Shown here: piece by piece, positions 1 to 9,619 of the stretch
How the letters are laid out: each line of letters opens with the position of its first letter
Position numbering within the stretch: the first letter of the stretch is position 1
Assembly: GCA_963921195.1 (NCBI GenBank)
Contig: OY992537.1
Location: 58,862,313-58,926,312 of the forward strand
Length of the DNA: 64,000 nucleotides
DNA from: Pegoplata infirma
Taxonomy: Eukaryota > Arthropoda > Insecta > Diptera > Anthomyiidae
Direction of reading: 5' to 3'
Notes under the pieces: model-generated
What the model was told of the DNA's origin: nothing
What the model saw: the letters and a program-made list of their open reading frames with translations, nothing else
The model's database searches: none
Program-made: the position numbers and the translations under genes

Positions 1-330
1 TATTTAAAAAAGTGTTGTTTTAAATTATTTATTTTTAAAAAATGCATTGTTTTTAATTTATTTTTTTAAGTTATAGAATTAAAAATTTTAATTGTTTTTA
101 AAATTTTTTTAATAAAATTTTTAATTTATATAATTAAAACTTTATTTTTTTTTTATTTTAATTTATACTATAGAGTTTTTAATTAAATAAATATCCATTT
201 ATTTTTTATTAATGACATACAAATATTTTTAATTTATATGCGCATTTATGTCATTGGTTCGGATTTAATAAATTTTTTAATTAAATCTACGAATTTTTTA
301 ATTAAATTTTTTTTTTATTTTTTTCTGTGT
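1..330. other. AT-rich low-complexity stretch
   Basis: Long runs of A, T and AATTAAA-type words, with no open frame and no recognisable gene. The last 30 bases end in a T-run followed by TTTCTGTGTA, which resembles the right end of the CACACAAAA family (best copies near 16.8, 36.8 and 39.8 kb), so it may be a decayed copy of that end. Otherwise nothing is seen. Confidence 0.5.
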
Positions 331-708
331 AGATTCTGTCACAGATTCTGAGACCTTTTATCTATAAAAAAACAACTTTGATTCTGACACCTTTTCCTGT
401 AGAAAATTCTCTGAATTTGAGACCGTTTTCCTATAGAAAATGTCTCAGATTATAAGTAAACAAAGGTCTCAGACTCTGAGCCTTCTTCTTTTTCTTATAG
501 AAAAAGACTCAGATTCTTAGACATTTTTTTCTAAAGAAAAAGTCTCAGTTTAAAAAGTTTTAATTTCGTATAGGATTTTCTATTCTAACTTGTTTTACGT
601 ATAGAAAAGTCTAAACATAAATTGTCTCAGGTTCTGAGACATTTTTCGTTTAGAAAAAGTCTCAGCTCAGACCTTTTTCTTATAAAAAAGTATCAGATTC
701 TCAGATTC
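331..708. repeat. 35-bp palindromic minisatellite, block 1
   Basis: Degenerate tandem units of about 35 bp. Each unit holds two dyad-symmetric words: TCTCAGATTCTGAGA and TTTTTCTATAGAAAAA (consensus by eye). Individual units vary by substitutions and short indels. The array continues after the MITE at 712-863 and again after the TIR element at 1038-1725, so it was one array before those insertions. Related arrays lie near 12.3, 40.4, 42.8 and 63.7 kb. Confidence 0.9.
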
Positions 709-711
709 TAA

Positions 712-863
712 AGGTACCTACAGACGACGCAATATTATGTACAATATTTAATAATATTGATCGTGTGTGGGTAAGATTGACCATTGTACAATCGTCAATA
801 TTACCCACACACCATCAATATAATTGAATATTGTACATAATATTGCGTCGTCTGTAGGTACCT
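712..863. mobile_element. 152-bp foldback MITE, PIF/Harbinger-like
   Basis: The two ends are perfect inverted repeats of 37 bp beginning AGGTACCTACAGACGACGC, and the symmetry continues imperfectly inward (GTGTGTGGGTAA against TTACCCACACAC) around a short loop. It is flanked on both sides by TAA (709-711 and 864-866). A 3-bp TAA/TTA target duplication is characteristic of PIF/Harbinger elements, so I infer that superfamily. It has no coding capacity. The minisatellite resumes on either side, so it is a clean insertion, and the near-perfect arms suggest a fairly recent one. Confidence 0.8.
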
Positions 864-866
864 TAA

Positions 867-1035
867 GAAGCTTTTGTCATAGAAAAATACCCTTTCCTAA
901 AGAAAAAGTCTTAGATTCTGAGACCCTTTTCCCTAATAAGAAGTCTCATATTCTGGGGCCTTTTTCTTTATAAAAATCACAGATTCTAAGACCTTTTGTC
1001 TATAAAAATGGTGGTTGATTTTAAGACATTTGTCC
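867..1035. repeat. 35-bp palindromic minisatellite, block 2
   Basis: Continuation of the array of 331-708 after the MITE. Units such as AGATTCTGAGACCCTTTTCC and TCACAGATTCTAAGACC are recognisable. It stops at the TACCCGAGTAAAAAT end of the next element. Confidence 0.85.
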
Positions 1036-1037
1036 TA

Positions 1038-1725
1038 CCCGAGTAAAAATAAACATATATTACAATATATAACTTGATACAAACATAATAAATTATATAT
1101 GATTATACATCCCTGAGATATTTTCTAAATTTTTTTAATGCAGTCATATGTAGTAATATATAATTTAATCATGATTCGGATTAAAAGGTGTACGGTTGAT
1201 ATAATTATATAAAATTATATGAGGGTCAATACAAAATTTCTTTTTCTGTATAATTTAACTTAAAATTATATATAGCTTATGCTGTTCCATATAAACCTAT
1301 ATATGTTTACAATTAACCAAAAATTTTCTAAGTTTTTTAGGCAAAGTATAAGAAACTGTTTAAAATGTTCCTAAACATTTCTTGTTAGGGTTATGTATAT
1401 CACCTATCTGGTTCGAAGCGTACCCAAACATTTTTTTTGTTTTTGAAAATTATATGTTTGGTGAATGTATCGTTGACCTATGGTGTATCTTAACCCAAAC
1501 CAAAAAACACCAGGATTTTATATGTTTTTGTGCAATTAGATCTAATTAGATCCACCAATATAAGGCAATGTCTGGTCAAAACTCGGATGAAATCAAATCA
1601 TATTTTATACAAGTAGATCTTTTTTAATGCAAAAACATCCACCATTATTCGGATCAAATTGTGTATTAATATATATTGTGTCATATATCATTATATATTG
1701 CATCATATAAAAATTTTTACTCGGG
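1038..1725. mobile_element. TIR element with TA duplication, Tc1/mariner-type
   Basis: Perfect 13-bp inverted ends, CCCGAGTAAAAAT at 1038 and ATTTTTACTCGGG ending at 1725, each flanked by TA. Weaker inverted similarity continues inward (ATTCGGATTAAA against ATTCGGATCAAA words). The 688-bp interior has no usable frame, so this is a non-autonomous element. The TA duplication points to Tc1/mariner. It interrupts the 35-bp minisatellite, which resumes at 1728. Confidence 0.8.
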
Positions 1726-1727
1726 TA

Positions 1728-1917
1728 CAGAAAAAGTTTCTGATTCTGAGACCTTTTTCCTATAAAAAAAGTATCAGATTATAAGGAAAGGTTTCAGATT
1801 CTGAGCCTTTCTTTCAAAGAAAAAAACTCAGGTTCTGAGACCTTTTTCTTATAGAAAAAACTTAAATTCTTAAACCTTTTTTCTATAGAAAAAATCTCGG
1901 ATTCTGAGAACTTTTAG
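1728..1917. repeat. 35-bp palindromic minisatellite, block 3
   Basis: Third block of the split array, with clear units (GATTCTGAGACCTTTTTCC, TTTTTCTATAGAAAAAA). It ends where the R-repeat fragment starts (GGGGTCGGTC). Confidence 0.85.
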
Positions 1918-2030
1918 GGGTCGGTCTTAATGTTGACCCCTCTAAGACTCAATATTGAAGCAGTAGACTTGATTTAAAGATTGCAAAAGAGCAATATAAA
2001 TTTTTCAAAAAATTTAAAAAAAAAATTGTT
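1918..2030 (+). repeat. Fragment of the R repeat family
   Basis: GGGGTCGGTCTTAATG, GACCCCTCTAAG and a trailing GCAGTAGA...GATTTAAAGATTGCAAAA match the end of the R repeat near 21.65-21.77 kb in order and spacing. It is a truncated dispersed copy with no coding content. Confidence 0.65.
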
Positions 2031-2325
2031 ATAATCGTTATAATTGGAATCGAATAATTGGAAAAGTAAAATTTTAATAAAATTTTTAACACAAAGAATT
2101 AAAAAAATTTGTTTCGGGAGCTTAGAAAACTTTTTTTTTTTTTTTTATTTTTTTTGACTTAGAAAATTTTAGTTTGTCCAATCCAAATTTTTTTTTCATA
2201 TTTATCTGTCCTATTATTCGCTTTTAGGGAATTTATTATCTATTAATTAAATATTTTTTAAAAAAACTAAAAGTGTTTAAGTTTTTTTTTTGTAACTGGA
2301 ACAAAAGTTTTGTTCCTTTACATCA
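2031..2325. other. AT-rich stretch, nothing recognised
   Basis: Homopolymer-rich sequence with runs of T up to 20. No frame, no TIR and no repeat relative recognised within this window. Confidence 0.5.
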
Positions 2326-2485
2326 CTTGTACGTAGGGTTGCCAGACGGCCTGGAATGGCCTGGATTTTCCAGTTATTTGAAGTCTGGTCCAGTTTCCAG
2401 TTAAAACATAATTTATCCAGTTAAAAAAGGATTTCATTTATTTCAACAATTTTTTTTATTAAATATTTTTTAGAATTTTTTGGGA

Positions 2486-2686
2486 CTACTTTTTGAATAA
2501 AACATTAATCATAAATATAACATAAAATGCCTCTTTTGTATACGGAAAATGTGCTCTTTTTGCTGCATTTTCACTAATTTTTTTACAACTTTTCGAGCAT
2601 TTCAGCCAGCCTAGCGTTGATTTCGGATTCTTGTCGTACATTTTGCTTTTAAAATAACCCCACAAAAATATGCCGGGATGGGTCAA
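2486..2686 (-). pseudogene. Tc1/mariner transposase C-terminal fragment, left arm
   Basis: The minus-strand translation contains FLWGYFKSKMYDKNP, matching the signature around the third catalytic Asp of mariner/Tc1-type transposases, usually (D)FFLWGYLKSKVY. In this copy the residue before FLWG is Ile, so the catalytic acid is lost. Only about 65 residues remain of a protein normally near 340. It faces away from the matching fragment on the plus strand in the other arm. It is not functional. Confidence 0.7.
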
Positions 2687-2689
2687 ATC

Positions 2690-2897
2690 TGTAAATGATG
2701 GTCAGTTGCTGTCGCGCTTTTTTGACTTCGCACGTGCCGAAAACTTTAACTGTCCTCTTAGATTTCCAGATTTGACCACTTTGGACTTATTTTTGTGGGG
2801 TTGTTTAAAAAGGAAAATATACTCTAACAATCCTCAGGCCGATGACGAAAAAGTAATAGAAATACTTAAAAAAGGCACATTTTGCCGTGGCAAATAG
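2690..2897 (+). pseudogene. Tc1/mariner transposase C-terminal fragment, right arm
   Basis: The plus-strand frame reads RFPDLTTLDLFLWGCLKRKI followed by YSNNPQ. This fits the C-terminal block of mariner/Tc1-type transposases (R-x-PDLTPLDFFLWGYLK-x-KVY), including an Asp that would be the last catalytic acid. Nothing of the helix-turn-helix or the first two catalytic acids is present, and the frame ends after about 70 residues. It is homologous to, and inverted relative to, the fragment at 2486-2686. Confidence 0.75.
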
Positions 2898-3077
2898 AGA
2901 CGGCCATTTAGTCCGAAATAAAAATATGTGTCTCACATATAAAAATCGGTTGATTTTTTTTTACAAGTTATTAAAAAAAAAAATATGTTTGGGTCCAGTT
3001 ACTCTTTCAAAATCCAGCTGAAAATATTCCATTATCCAGTTATTTGACTTCTAGTATCTGGCAACCCTACTTGTACG

Positions 3078-4035
3078 GGTTACAGGATATATTTTTGTTT
3101 TGTATTTTTATAAAATTATAATTGTAATTGTCAGTTAAAGTTATTTTTATATTAAAAACATAACAAAAACTACTGCAACAACTGCTACTCTTCAATATAA
3201 AAGAAAACAAAAAACTATATTTTCAAATTACATGCAACTTTTACAAGAAAAACTCTCTCTTGACTTTATACAGACACATATACTACATGCAACTAAGTTT
3301 TGTTTAAGGGAAAACAACAATCATTCTTTATATAATGTACATAAAAAAATTTTCTATATATCCTTGAACATCTTTTATCTCTGTATATAATTCATACAGT
3401 CATATCGGCAAAAATCTAACAAATTTAAAGAACTTTGTTGTATTAACAAAGAATTTAATTGCAGTGAAAAATCAATTATTTTAGTTGTAAATTATTTAAG
3501 TTGTAAATACAATTAATTTGTTTGTTAATAAAACAACTTTTTAATTTAAAATGAGCCAATAATAAATTTAATGCCAGACTAACAGCCCATAAATCTGAAA
3601 GCTTTTTTTACAAGAAAAAATTCGAAATCATATTTTTTAGAAAAAGTATCACAACTTTAAGATCCTTCTAAAGTGCTTCTTGAAAACTTAAGAATAGAGA
3701 AATGTTTCCATTTAGCTTTCATATTTTTAAAAATTAAAATATTTTAGAATTTGGTCATATATTTGAGCTTTTACATGAACTTTTATCTATAAACTTATAT
3801 GGATGTAGTGAATAATAAAAAAAAAACCATAGTGCAACAAAAACGATGTTTTCTATCTATCTAACTAACTAAATGAGTGACTGACAGACAGTATAAAGTT
3901 GAGTTTGCTGTTAAATGAAACTTTAATAATTAAGGTAAGTTTAAGTGTTTTTACATTTTACAATAGCAACAACTAAAAGAACAAAAAATAATATTATTAC
4001 TTACTTAGTTTCAACGAATTTGAAATACCTTAATT
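3078..4035. other. Unassigned AT-rich DNA
   Basis: About 950 bases with no repeat relative recognised in the window. It contains short TCTA/ACTA-type microsatellite words near 3856-3890. No frame with recognisable protein similarity. It may be old unique intergenic DNA, but I see no positive evidence of function. Confidence 0.4.
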
Positions 4036-4036
4036 A

Positions 4037-4080
4037 CCCAGCAAAATGTTTGTTACCAAAGAATACCAAAGAATTGTGGA
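4037..4080 (+). repeat. Orphan end of the CCCAGCA family
   Basis: CCCAGCAAAATGTTTGTTACC matches the TIR and subterminal pattern (CCCAGCAAAA then TTACCAAA) of the elements at 44663-45385 and 47410-48138. No matching GCTGGG end follows nearby, so this is a solitary or truncated end. Confidence 0.5.
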
Positions 4081-4484
4081 ATCATCTATGCTACCCTGAA
4101 TAATGGGGCATCCCGTCAAATTTTAATTTTCGAATTTCAAGTCGTAATACCTGTCAAACGATGGCCGCCACGTTAGAGCTGATTGTGGGAAAATTTATGA
4201 AAAAATTTTGCAAGGTCATCTTCAGTCGGCAACCAGCAGTCAAAGTTGGAAAATATGACGTATTTGGACCAAAATTGATTTTCGAATTTGTTGATCAAAC
4301 CCGGCTCAAAAATTCGGAAATTTTGAGTACTTTATTGGAAAATTATTTAAAAAAATCCAAAATAGAGATTCTTATTTTTAAAAATGAAAATTATTTTTAT
4401 ACCCTCCAACTACAGTATGGGGGTATACTAACTTTGTCATTCCGTGTGTAATGCATCAAAATATCAGTCTAGGATCCCATAAAG

Positions 4485-4807
4485 CAATGGTTCCCAACCT
4501 TTTTTGCACCATGACCGACTTTTAAGTTAAAAAACTACAATGTCCCCCTCACTCAAGAAAAATTTTTAAATTTTTAAAAATTTTTTAAAAATTCAAAATT
4601 TACTTTTGGTTCATCAAGCTTTTTGTTAAAATCATTGTTTAAACAAAGTTTTTAGAAAAAGTTTTCAACAGTCGACTAAATAATTTAAATAAAATGATAT
4701 TTTTTTTAGTTTATTTAACAAAAAAAATCTTAAAAATTTGCTCGTTGCCCCCTAGAGCACTCAAATTGCCCCCCAGTGGGGCGAGAATCAAAGGTTGGGA
4801 ACCATTG
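4485..4807. mobile_element. 323-bp hAT-type MITE
   Basis: Inverted ends CAATGGTTCCCAACCTTT and AAAGGTTGGGAACCATTG, flanked on both sides by the 8-bp duplication CCATAAAG (4477-4484, 4808-4815). The CAGTGGTTCCCAACC-like terminus plus an 8-bp TSD is diagnostic of hAT. Uninterrupted relatives of the target (GGACCCCATAAAGTATA, reverse complement of 22.2 and 31.2 kb) confirm the empty site. It has no coding capacity. Confidence 0.9.
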
Positions 4808-4819
4808 CCATAAAGTATA

Positions 4820-5076
4820 TCGCTCCTTTACTTGTATAGTGTCACAACTCAAAATATTTGATTTTGCAAAAAACACTATTGAAACTGGTTTTAAATTGAA
4901 AAAGGCCGGTACATAGAAAATGTAATAATGGCGTGTACTCTTCTCAAATGGTGAGTTTAAAAGATATTAATACGAATTTTTGACACAATATAAGGCACGA
5001 TACAACGAATAATTCTGCATTATTAACTCAAAAAACTAATTTTTTGAGTTATGACACTATACAAGTAAAGGAGCGA
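4820..5076. mobile_element. 257-bp MITE with TA duplication
   Basis: Long inverted ends, TCGCTCCTTTACTTGTATAG then TGTCAcAACTCAAAA, matched at the right end by TTTTGAGTTATGACACTATA then CAAGTAAAGGAGCGA. TA flanks both sides. It sits inside the H2 Helentron-like copy, between the target words AAAGTATA and TATGTATTTATAA. A TA duplication suggests Tc1/mariner. It has no open frame. Confidence 0.8.
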
Positions 5077-5528
5077 TATGTATTTATAATCAGTGATCGA
5101 TTCTAAGACATTCTAGCGATGTCCGTCCGTCCGTCCGTCTGTAGATTACACGATGCAGTCCAAAATAAAAGAGCTAGACTCCCGACATTTGGCACAAATA
5201 TGTCTTATGTTAATAGGCAGATTAAGTTCGTAAATGAGCAAAATCGGACCAGGGGGCAAAAAGTTCCTCCTTGAAGAACTAAACCCACAACATTTTTATG
5301 CTACAAGAAGTTTAAAGTCCTGCACTTGGACCCAGAGAATTAGAAAACGTAGTTTTTCGGTCCTCAACCCCCCCCCCCCCCAATAGACGTGGAATGTAAA
5401 TAAAAGTCAAGTAAACTATTTTACAAAAAAAATACATCTGTGGGTGTTTGAACTTAAAAAATGCGGCCATATTTTAAAAATATAATATTTTTTATATGAT
5501 AAGATTTAGAATTTGTGTTATCAAAAAA

Positions 5529-5585
5529 TTCCCGGGAATACAATTTTTTAAAAACGTTTTCCCGGGAATTGAAAAAGTCCGGGAA
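5529..5585. repeat. Three TCCCGGGAA words
   Basis: TTCCCGGGAA occurs twice and GTCCGGGAATT once within about 55 bases. The words are short palindromes of unusual G+C content for this window. They may be subterminal binding repeats of a decayed transposon; no boundaries could be found. Confidence 0.4.
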
Positions 5586-5652
5586 TTTAGAAACCCTATT
5601 TGGCAGGTATTACGACATGAAATTCAAAAATTTAAATTTGACGGGACACCCT

Positions 5653-6040
5653 ACTGTACAATCCATATGTTAAACTTAATATACCTTATATTCTTTGGTA
5701 GTATGCTGTTCTATGTTAGTGTAGTTATAAAAACAATGTTGGCTTCATTTTCTCTTCTGCAAGTAAAAACTTCATAGAAACTTTAACAATCAGAAGAATA
5801 TTTATTCATCATCTGAAGCCAAAAGAAATATTAACAGCAAGAACAACAACAGCATTGAGATAAAACAATTGTTTCTGACGAGTCATGAAAATGAATTTGA
5901 CTATTATATTTTTTTAATAAAATTTATATTGCATAAAAAATGAAGGCAATAGTCAATATGTCAAAAAAATGGATTTAATATTAAATATTTTGCATGATAC
6001 TTTGCAGAAAAGTATATTTTGAAGTTACACAGCAACTAAA
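5653..6040. other. Unassigned AT-rich DNA
   Basis: No repeat relative in the window and no recognisable coding sequence. It contains a short AACAACAACAGC-type run near 5845. Confidence 0.4.
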
Positions 6041-6239
6041 AGCTAGACCATTTTTTATACGGAAAATAAGCTAACAATTAACGAAAAAGAAAACAAGAAT
6101 TACTATTTTCATTTTCTTAAAACCAAAAATTTTAATAACTTGGACTTGTATCTAGGATAATAATTCATCTCGTGGTGAATAAAACCGTTTTTCACCAGCT
6201 GGTGAATAAAAAAGTAACATAATTATTTTTCAACAAAAA

Positions 6240-6480
6240 AAAAAAAAATTTTCATCAATTTTTTATTTTTTTTTTTTTCATCAAGTTTTTTTTTTCATCA
6301 AAATTTTTTTTTCCGTAAAATTTTTTTTCATAAATTTCTTTTTCATCAAACTTTTTTTTTTCATAAAATTTTTTTTCTTTTTTTTTTTTTCATCAGTCTT
6401 TTTTTTCATTATTTTTTTATAAATTTTTTTTTTCATCAATTTTTTTTCATCAAATTTTTCTTTTCATCAAATTTTGTTTT
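6240..6480 (+). repeat. TTTTTTCATCAA array in D copy 1
   Basis: About 15 degenerate units of TTTTTTTCATCAAA (roughly 14-20 bp) run head to tail. The same motif array stands at the same place in the D copies at 20630-20870 and, as its complement, at 46740-47180. Confidence 0.8.
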
Positions 6481-6576
6481 TCGTGAAAAAAATAATTTTT
6501 TTTACCAAAACTACTTTTTCACCAAGTCTAAGCTTTTTGCATAAAAATTTTCCATTTGTTTATCAAATATACATAA

Positions 6577-6720
6577 AACAAGTGAGAGTGTTACATTCTT
6601 TGGTGCCGAATCTTTTATACTCTCCAAAATGTAAAAACACTTTTTTGAACTTATTTTTGCACTCACTTACGAAATGTACAGCTCTTTTGGTTTTTTAATG
6701 GGGTCCTCGACTGATATTTC
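6577..6720 (+). mobile_element. Short Helentron-like (H2) remnant in D
   Basis: GTGAGAGTGTTACATTCTTT and GTGCCGAATC match the 5' end of the H2 copy at 30036, and AATGGGGTCCTCGACTGATA matches its 3' part. The interior is missing, leaving about 140 bp. The complement of the same shortened form occurs at about 46525-46670, so the deletion preceded spread of D. Confidence 0.65.
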
Positions 6721-6935
6721 AATTCCTTTTTCATTAAATAGCAAAGTAATATATCAGTATTTTATCTAAAAAAAACTTTGCTTTGGCAAGTACACCCAAA
6801 TCTTCCGCAAAACATTATCATGATTTAATTTTTTGGGCAAGAGTACAAAATTCGCAGGCATTTTTGCTTTTAAACTCGGTTTCGGAAATTTCCTTTCCTT
6901 CCGTGGATCCGCGCCTGCACCAAACTAACCCTATT

Positions 6936-7584
6936 ATGTACATTAGAATGACATTTTTTCTTCAACTGTATATTTTCCCAAGTATCCGGGTAAATTTTTA
7001 TTCTAGTGAACCTAAAAAATATGTGGTACAAATTTGAGGTCAATCGGATTAAATTAACCCGTGGCGCTCAGCGGTCAAATTTTTAAATTTTTAAAAAATT
7101 TTTGAAAAAAAAAAAAAAAAAACTATGTCTTTCTCCACTCCATGCTTATTAACTTTGATTCACTGAACACAAATATCAAAGAATTTTTAGAATCGGTCAA
7201 ACGGTTTCCGAGATATCGTTATTTGAAATTTGTGAAAAATGGCGGTGTTGTTTTTAAAAAAAATTTTAGAACGTAGGAATAAGCTGCCATTTTTAGAAAA
7301 TTTCAAATACAGATATCTCGAAAACCGTTTGACCGATTTTTGACCGATTCAGCGCATCAAAATTAATAAGTATGATGTGTCGGAAGATATATTTTTTTTT
7401 ATTTTTTTTTTCTAAAAATTTTCAAAAATCCAAAACTTTGATCGCCGGGCGCCACGGGTTAATTTAATCCGATTGACCTTAAATTTGTACGTTTTAGGCC
7501 TAAAAGAATAAAAATTTGCTCTGACGTTCAAAAACGGAAGAAAAACTTTTTAGCCACACAACAAAATGCCAGTCTAATGTACAT
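6936..7584. mobile_element. Foldback element 1
   Basis: Inverted ends ATGTACATTAGAATGACATT and AAATGCCAGTCTAATGTACAT. Further in, GGTCAAACGGTTTCCGAGAT pairs imperfectly with ATCTCGAAAACCGTTTGACC, and AACCCGTGGCGC pairs with GCGCCACGGGTT, so both arms of about 300 bp are complementary. A truncated relative of the left arm lies at 35107-35225. The next foldback is inserted within its last bases. No protein is encoded. Confidence 0.75.
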
Positions 7585-9619
7585 GGGGCATTCCATGCCA
7601 AATCACTCACTTTTAGGCCCGACCCCCTTCGACTAATTTTATTTTTGGATATGTTTTAGTACGTATTAAATGCAACTTACAGCCAAATTTTCAGCCTTTT
7701 ATACCAAGGTGGTGTTGAGTAATCAATTTTTCAAAATGGCGATTTTTTCCAAAAAATGAAAAAATTTAAATTTTCAATCAATTTTGACCAGTAAAAAATA
7801 TAGATATTTTAAAAAAAGTTGGACAACGTTTTGTTGGTATTTAAATGTAGTTTTAGAAAAAAAATGTGAAAAAATTATTCGAAGTAATTATCACTTATTT
7901 TTTGACGTTTAAAAATTAAAATCGACTTTTTGAAAAAGTCCGAAACCTTAGATTTTTTTGTAAAAAACTATAAGAATTCTACTCTAAATTATGCAACTTT
8001 TAAGCCATAACTCGAGATGTGATCACAATTCTTTCTATTTTTTTTTTAATTTTTAAAATTGCACCTTTTATGTTTTGGCTCTGATTTATTTTATATGGAG
8101 CTCCAAAAAAAAAAAAAAAATGGTAGATACTGACCCTAACTTACCCTAAATATATTCATTTGGAGGTAAATATACGTCTCACAAAAATTTAGGATGATCG
8201 GACATGGGTAAGGCGTTTAGCATGGTCCTTGAAGTTTAAAAAACGGATTACAAGGAAAAATATGAATTTTTTTCTGTTTTCGCAATTTCTTTGGTATTTG
8301 AAGTTAAGTTTTAATTCAAGTGATTACAGAATTATGATGTGGAGTAAAATGCCTTTCTAATAAGGTACTAAAAACTAAAATCGGTTGAAAATCAGCCAAG
8401 TTATTACAACTTCCCCAGGCATCTAGCGTGTGCCATACAACTTGATTAAAGAATACTAGTCCCTTTTTTCAAATTTATTGAAATTTTCTACTGTAATAAC
8501 ATTTTTTTCATTATTTATGTTTCAGTGTAATATTTTTTTGACTTTTCCAAATTTTAAAACAAAACAAATATTTTTTTTTTTTTAATAGAGATTTCAAAAG
8601 GGTGTGGAAAATGCAGGCATTTTTAGCACTAATTTAAAAAATGTTAGCAAAACACAATATGAAAAATACTTGTCATCTAATAACACTTGAACTTGAAGAA
8701 TAAAAAAATGTTATTACAGTAGAAAATTTCAATGAATTTCAAAAATCGGATTGTATTGATTAATCAAGTTGTCTGCCACACGTTAGATGCCTGGGGAAGT
8801 TGTAATAACTTGGCTGATTTTAAACCGATTTCGGTTTTTATGACCTTAATAGAGAGACATTTTACTCTACATTTCAATTCTGTAACCATTTGAATTCAAA
8901 ATTAACTTAAAATACCAAAAAAATTAAGAAAACAGAAAAAAATTCATATTTTCCCTTGTAATCCGATTTTCAAACTTCAAAGTCGATGCGGCACGCCTTA
9001 CCCATGTCCGATCATCCTAAAATTTTCTGAGACGTATTTTTACACCCAAGTTAATATATCTAGGGGAAGTTACGGTCAATATTTACCAAATTATTTTTTT
9101 TGGAGCACCATATAAAATAAACCAGAGTCAAAAAAAAAAAGTGCAATTTTCAAAATTTGAATAAAAATAGAACGAATTACGATCACATCTCGAATTATGA
9201 CTTAAAAGTTGCGTAATTTAGAGTAGAATTTTTTGACATTTTTAAAAAAAAATCGAAGGTTTCGGACTTTTTCAAAAAGTCGATTTTAATTTTTATACGA
9301 TAAAAAACAAGTGATAATTACTTCGAATAATTTTTCATATTTTTTTTCTAAAACAACATTTAACTACCAACAAAATGTTGTCCATCTTTTTTTAATATAT
9401 CTATATTTTTTACTGGTCAAAATTGATTGAAAATTTAAATTTTTTCATTTTTTGGAAAAAATTGCCATTTTGAAAAATTGATTACTCAACACCACCTTGG
9501 TATAAAAGGCTGAAAATTTGGCTGGAAGTTGCATTTAATACGTACTAAAACATATCCAAAAATAAAATTAATCGAAGGGGGTCGGGCCTAAAAGTGAGTG
9601 ATTTGGCATGGAATGCCCC
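7585..9619. mobile_element. 2-kb foldback element with arms of about 0.93 kb
   Basis: The left arm starts GGGGCATTCCATGCCAAATC and the right arm ends with its inverse, GATTTGGCATGGAATGCCCC. Matching inverted words can be followed inward the whole way, for example AAGGTGGTGTTGAGTAATCA against TGATTACTCAACACCACCTT and TTCTACTGTAATAACATTTT near the centre. The loop lies at about 8525-8690. ACAT flanks both sides (7581-7584, 9620-9623). No transposase frame is present. By its size, such a palindrome could form a large hairpin when single-stranded. Confidence 0.85.

Larger units (their letters stand above)
2334..3069. mobile_element. Palindromic TIR element carrying two mariner fragments
   Basis: Ends are inverted, TAGGGTTGCCAGA at 2334 and TCTGGCAACCCTA ending at 3069. 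CTTGTACG directly flanks both sides (2326-2333, 3070-3077). Read as an 8-bp TSD this is hAT-like; if the terminal TA pairs are taken as the duplication it is mariner-like. The arms are partly palindromic: ACCCCACAAAAATA in the left arm pairs with TATTTTTGTGGGGT in the right arm. Each arm encodes a piece of mariner-type transposase C-terminus, in opposite directions. The TIR and the flanking 8-mer are seen directly; the class is uncertain. Confidence 0.75.
4398..5400 (-). mobile_element. Helentron/DINE-1-like copy, family H2
   Basis: Read on the minus strand it ends with GTGTAACGCATCGAAATATCAG-like boxes, AGTATACCCCCATACTGTAG and GGAGGGTATAAAA, and carries a GACGGACGGACGGACAT block. The same parts occur in the same order in the copy at 30036-31299. 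GTCC-rich blocks with a terminal GGGTATAAAA box are typical of DINE-1/INE-1 (Helentron) elements in flies, which is the basis of the class call. It has no coding capacity and is interrupted by elements at 4485-4807 and 4820-5076. Its 5' boundary is uncertain. Confidence 0.65.
4105..5652. mobile_element. GGGGCAT-type foldback element, host of nested insertions
   Basis: The left end GGGGCATCCCGTCAAATTT runs on through TTTCAAGTCGTAATACCTG. The right end is its inverted repeat, CAGGTATTACGACATGAAAT followed by AAATTTGACGGGACACCC. The TIR is about 50 bp with a few mismatches. GGGGCATTCC-type ends also bound the foldback at 7585-9619 and terminate repeats near 22.19 and 22.94 kb. No clear TSD was found. 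Its centre is replaced by a Helentron-like copy that itself carries two MITEs. The frame near 4161-4451 lies across this junction and is not a gene. Confidence 0.65.
6040..6862 (+). mobile_element. D composite repeat, copy 1
   Basis: Order of parts: AAGAATTACTATTTTCATTT, a box with CGTGGTGAAT and CACCAGCTGGTGAAT, a TTTTTTCATCAA array, a short H2 remnant, then CAAGTACACCCAAATCTTCC and ATTATCATGATTTAAT. The same parts recur inverted at 46370-48990 and partly at 20391-20880. The class is not known; it may be a Helitron-type composite because it holds a Helentron-like 5' hairpin. No TIR found and no coding capacity. Confidence 0.6.

Noticed and set aside
331..1917. CRISPR-like repeat array
   Set aside because: Unit spacing is irregular, there are no distinct spacers, every unit is degenerate, and the context is a eukaryotic transposon landscape.
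2334..3069. Functional mariner copy
   Set aside because: Only C-terminal pieces exist, in two orientations; the N-terminal domain and two catalytic acids are missing.
4161..4451. 96-codon frame beginning MAATLELIV
   Set aside because: It runs from the GGGGCAT-type element into the inserted Helentron-like copy, and the related sequence at 13.7 kb does not keep it.
5368..5382. Homopolymer C/G tracts (also near 10822, 19773 and 30134) as regulatory signals
   Set aside because: Isolated mononucleotide runs inside repeats; more likely slippage or assembly uncertainty.
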